From an uncultured Amylibacter sp. (lineage in GTDB: Bacteria; Pseudomonadota; Alphaproteobacteria; Rhodobacterales; Rhodobacteraceae), in NCBI GenBank assembly GCA_937944065.1, contig CALDZS010000360.1, positions 1 to 6,053 on the forward strand: 6,053 nucleotides of DNA, in the 5' to 3' direction. The position numbers and the translations under genes are program-made. Positions 5,311-6,053 of this stretch are shown here, one piece after another; the first letter of the stretch is position 1; each line of letters begins with the position of its first letter. The notes below the pieces were generated by a model. That model was not told where the DNA came from. It saw only the letters and a program-made list of their open reading frames with translations, and made no database searches.

Positions 5311-6053
5311 CCGAACATCCATCCAACGATCAATTCCACGCATTGTCTTTTTTACAAGGGCATAACGCGGAATATATTGAACAGTTATATGCGCAATATG
5401 TGGCTGACCCAAGCTCCGTCGATGCAAGCTGGCAAGAGTTTTTCAAAGAACTTGGCGACGATAGTGCGGATGTCACGGCAGAGGCACAAGGTGCCACATG
5501 GAAACGCCCAGACTGGCCACCTGCACCAAAGGATGATCTGACAGCGGCATTGGATGGTCAATGGGCCGACGATCCCGCACAGGCTGCCGGGAAAATTAAA
5601 AAGAATGCGGCGCAGGCGGGCAAAGTCCTGTCCGATGCCGATGTACAACAAGCGGTTTTGGACAGCATGCGCGCCTTGATGATCATCCGTGCCTACCGCA
5701 TCCGCGGTCATTTGATCGCTGATCTTGATCCACTAGGTATGCGCGCCAACGCAGCCCATCCAGAACTGGACCCGAAATTCTATGGTTTTCAAGATGCGGA
5801 CATGGATCGTCCGATATTCTTGGACAACGTGTTGGGAATTCAGACCGCCCCGATGCGCGAAATTGTTCAAAAACTAAAGAAAACATACTGCGGTACTTTT
5901 GCTCTGCAATACATGCATATTTCCGATCCAGAACAGGCTGGTTGGTTAAAGGAACGGATCGAAGACTATTCCAAAGAAAACTTCTTTTCCACCGAAGGGC
6001 GCAAAGCCATTTTGAACAAGATGGTCGAGGCCGAAGGGTTTGAGAAATTCTGC
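5307..6053 (+). CDS. sucA: 2-oxoglutarate dehydrogenase E1 component, N-terminal part (3' truncated by window edge)
   Basis: The first 249 residues of the thiamine-diphosphate-dependent E1 subunit of the 2-oxoglutarate dehydrogenase complex, which decarboxylates 2-oxoglutarate and passes the succinyl group to the E2 lipoyl domain. The frame is open from the ATG to the end of the window; the full protein is usually over 900 residues. The N-terminal E2-interaction segment is visible at 15-49 (HNAEYIEQLYAQYVADP, then VDASWQEFF). A low-complexity Ala/Asp/Lys-rich linker covers about 52-110. Then follow AYRIRGHLIADLDPLG (129-144), KKTYCG (191-196) and QYMHISDPEQ (201-210), all typical of E1o. The catalytic ThDP-binding domains lie beyond the window. 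The start overlaps the DUF805 stop by four bases (ATGA) and has a strong ribosome-binding site. E2 (sucB) and often lpd would be expected downstream but cannot be seen. Confidence 0.97.
   Translation, partial: MTEHPSNDQFHALSFLQGHNAEYIEQLYAQYVADPSSVDASWQEFFKELGDDSADVTAEAQGATWKRPDWPPAPKDDLTAALDGQWADDPAQAAGKIKKNAAQAGKVLSDADVQQAVLDSMRALMIIRAYRIRGHLIADLDPLGMRANAAHPELDPKFYGFQDADMDRPIFLDNVLGIQTAPMREIVQKLKKTYCGTFALQYMHISDPEQAGWLKERIEDYSKENFFSTEGRKAILNKMVEAEGFEKFC

Noticed and set aside
5385..5886. Minus-strand open frames within sucA
   Set aside because: sucA is continuous and well conserved on the plus strand here; the reverse frames show no family features.

Overview
The window is a stretch of an alphaproteobacterial chromosome carrying tricarboxylic acid (TCA) cycle genes. 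The protein sequences and the order mdh - sucC - sucD - sucA point to the Rhodobacteraceae (Roseobacter/Rhodobacter group), probably a marine member with only moderate GC content. The genus cannot be fixed from the sequence alone.

Layout. Bases 1-263 hold the 3' end of mdh (malate dehydrogenase), closed by a strong intrinsic terminator at 287-322. A convergent minus-strand gene (382-1122) encodes a DUF1963/YwqG-like cytosolic protein of unknown function; it separates mdh from the suc genes. A 311-bp divergent intergenic region (1123-1433) follows. It contains a plausible promoter for the minus-strand gene, a 9+9 bp inverted repeat, and two copies of the palindrome TGTGATCACA whose centres lie 21 bp (two helical turns) apart. 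An AT-rich -10-like element sits between these operators and sucC.

From 1434 onward everything is on the plus strand and closely packed: sucC (succinyl-CoA ligase beta), a secreted or periplasmic protein of unknown function that starts on GTG inside the sucC stop codon, a small lipoprotein of unknown function, sucD (succinyl-CoA ligase alpha), a DUF805 four-helix membrane protein, and the start of sucA (2-oxoglutarate dehydrogenase E1), which runs off the right edge. The gaps are short (an overlap, 16, 54 and 28 bp, then an ATGA overlap), so this looks like one operon.

Functionally, SucA performs the E1 step that leads to succinyl-CoA, SucCD converts succinyl-CoA to succinate with ATP formation, and Mdh performs the last oxidation of the cycle. 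The unusual part is the set of three envelope genes woven into this cytosolic enzyme operon. Two of them (2627-3220 and 3237-3797) share an identically spaced Cys/Asn-Val/Cys/Trp/Lys pattern, suggesting they are diverged tandem paralogues. That pair and the paired operator upstream of sucC are the best leads. No mobile elements, RNA genes or CRISPR arrays were seen.
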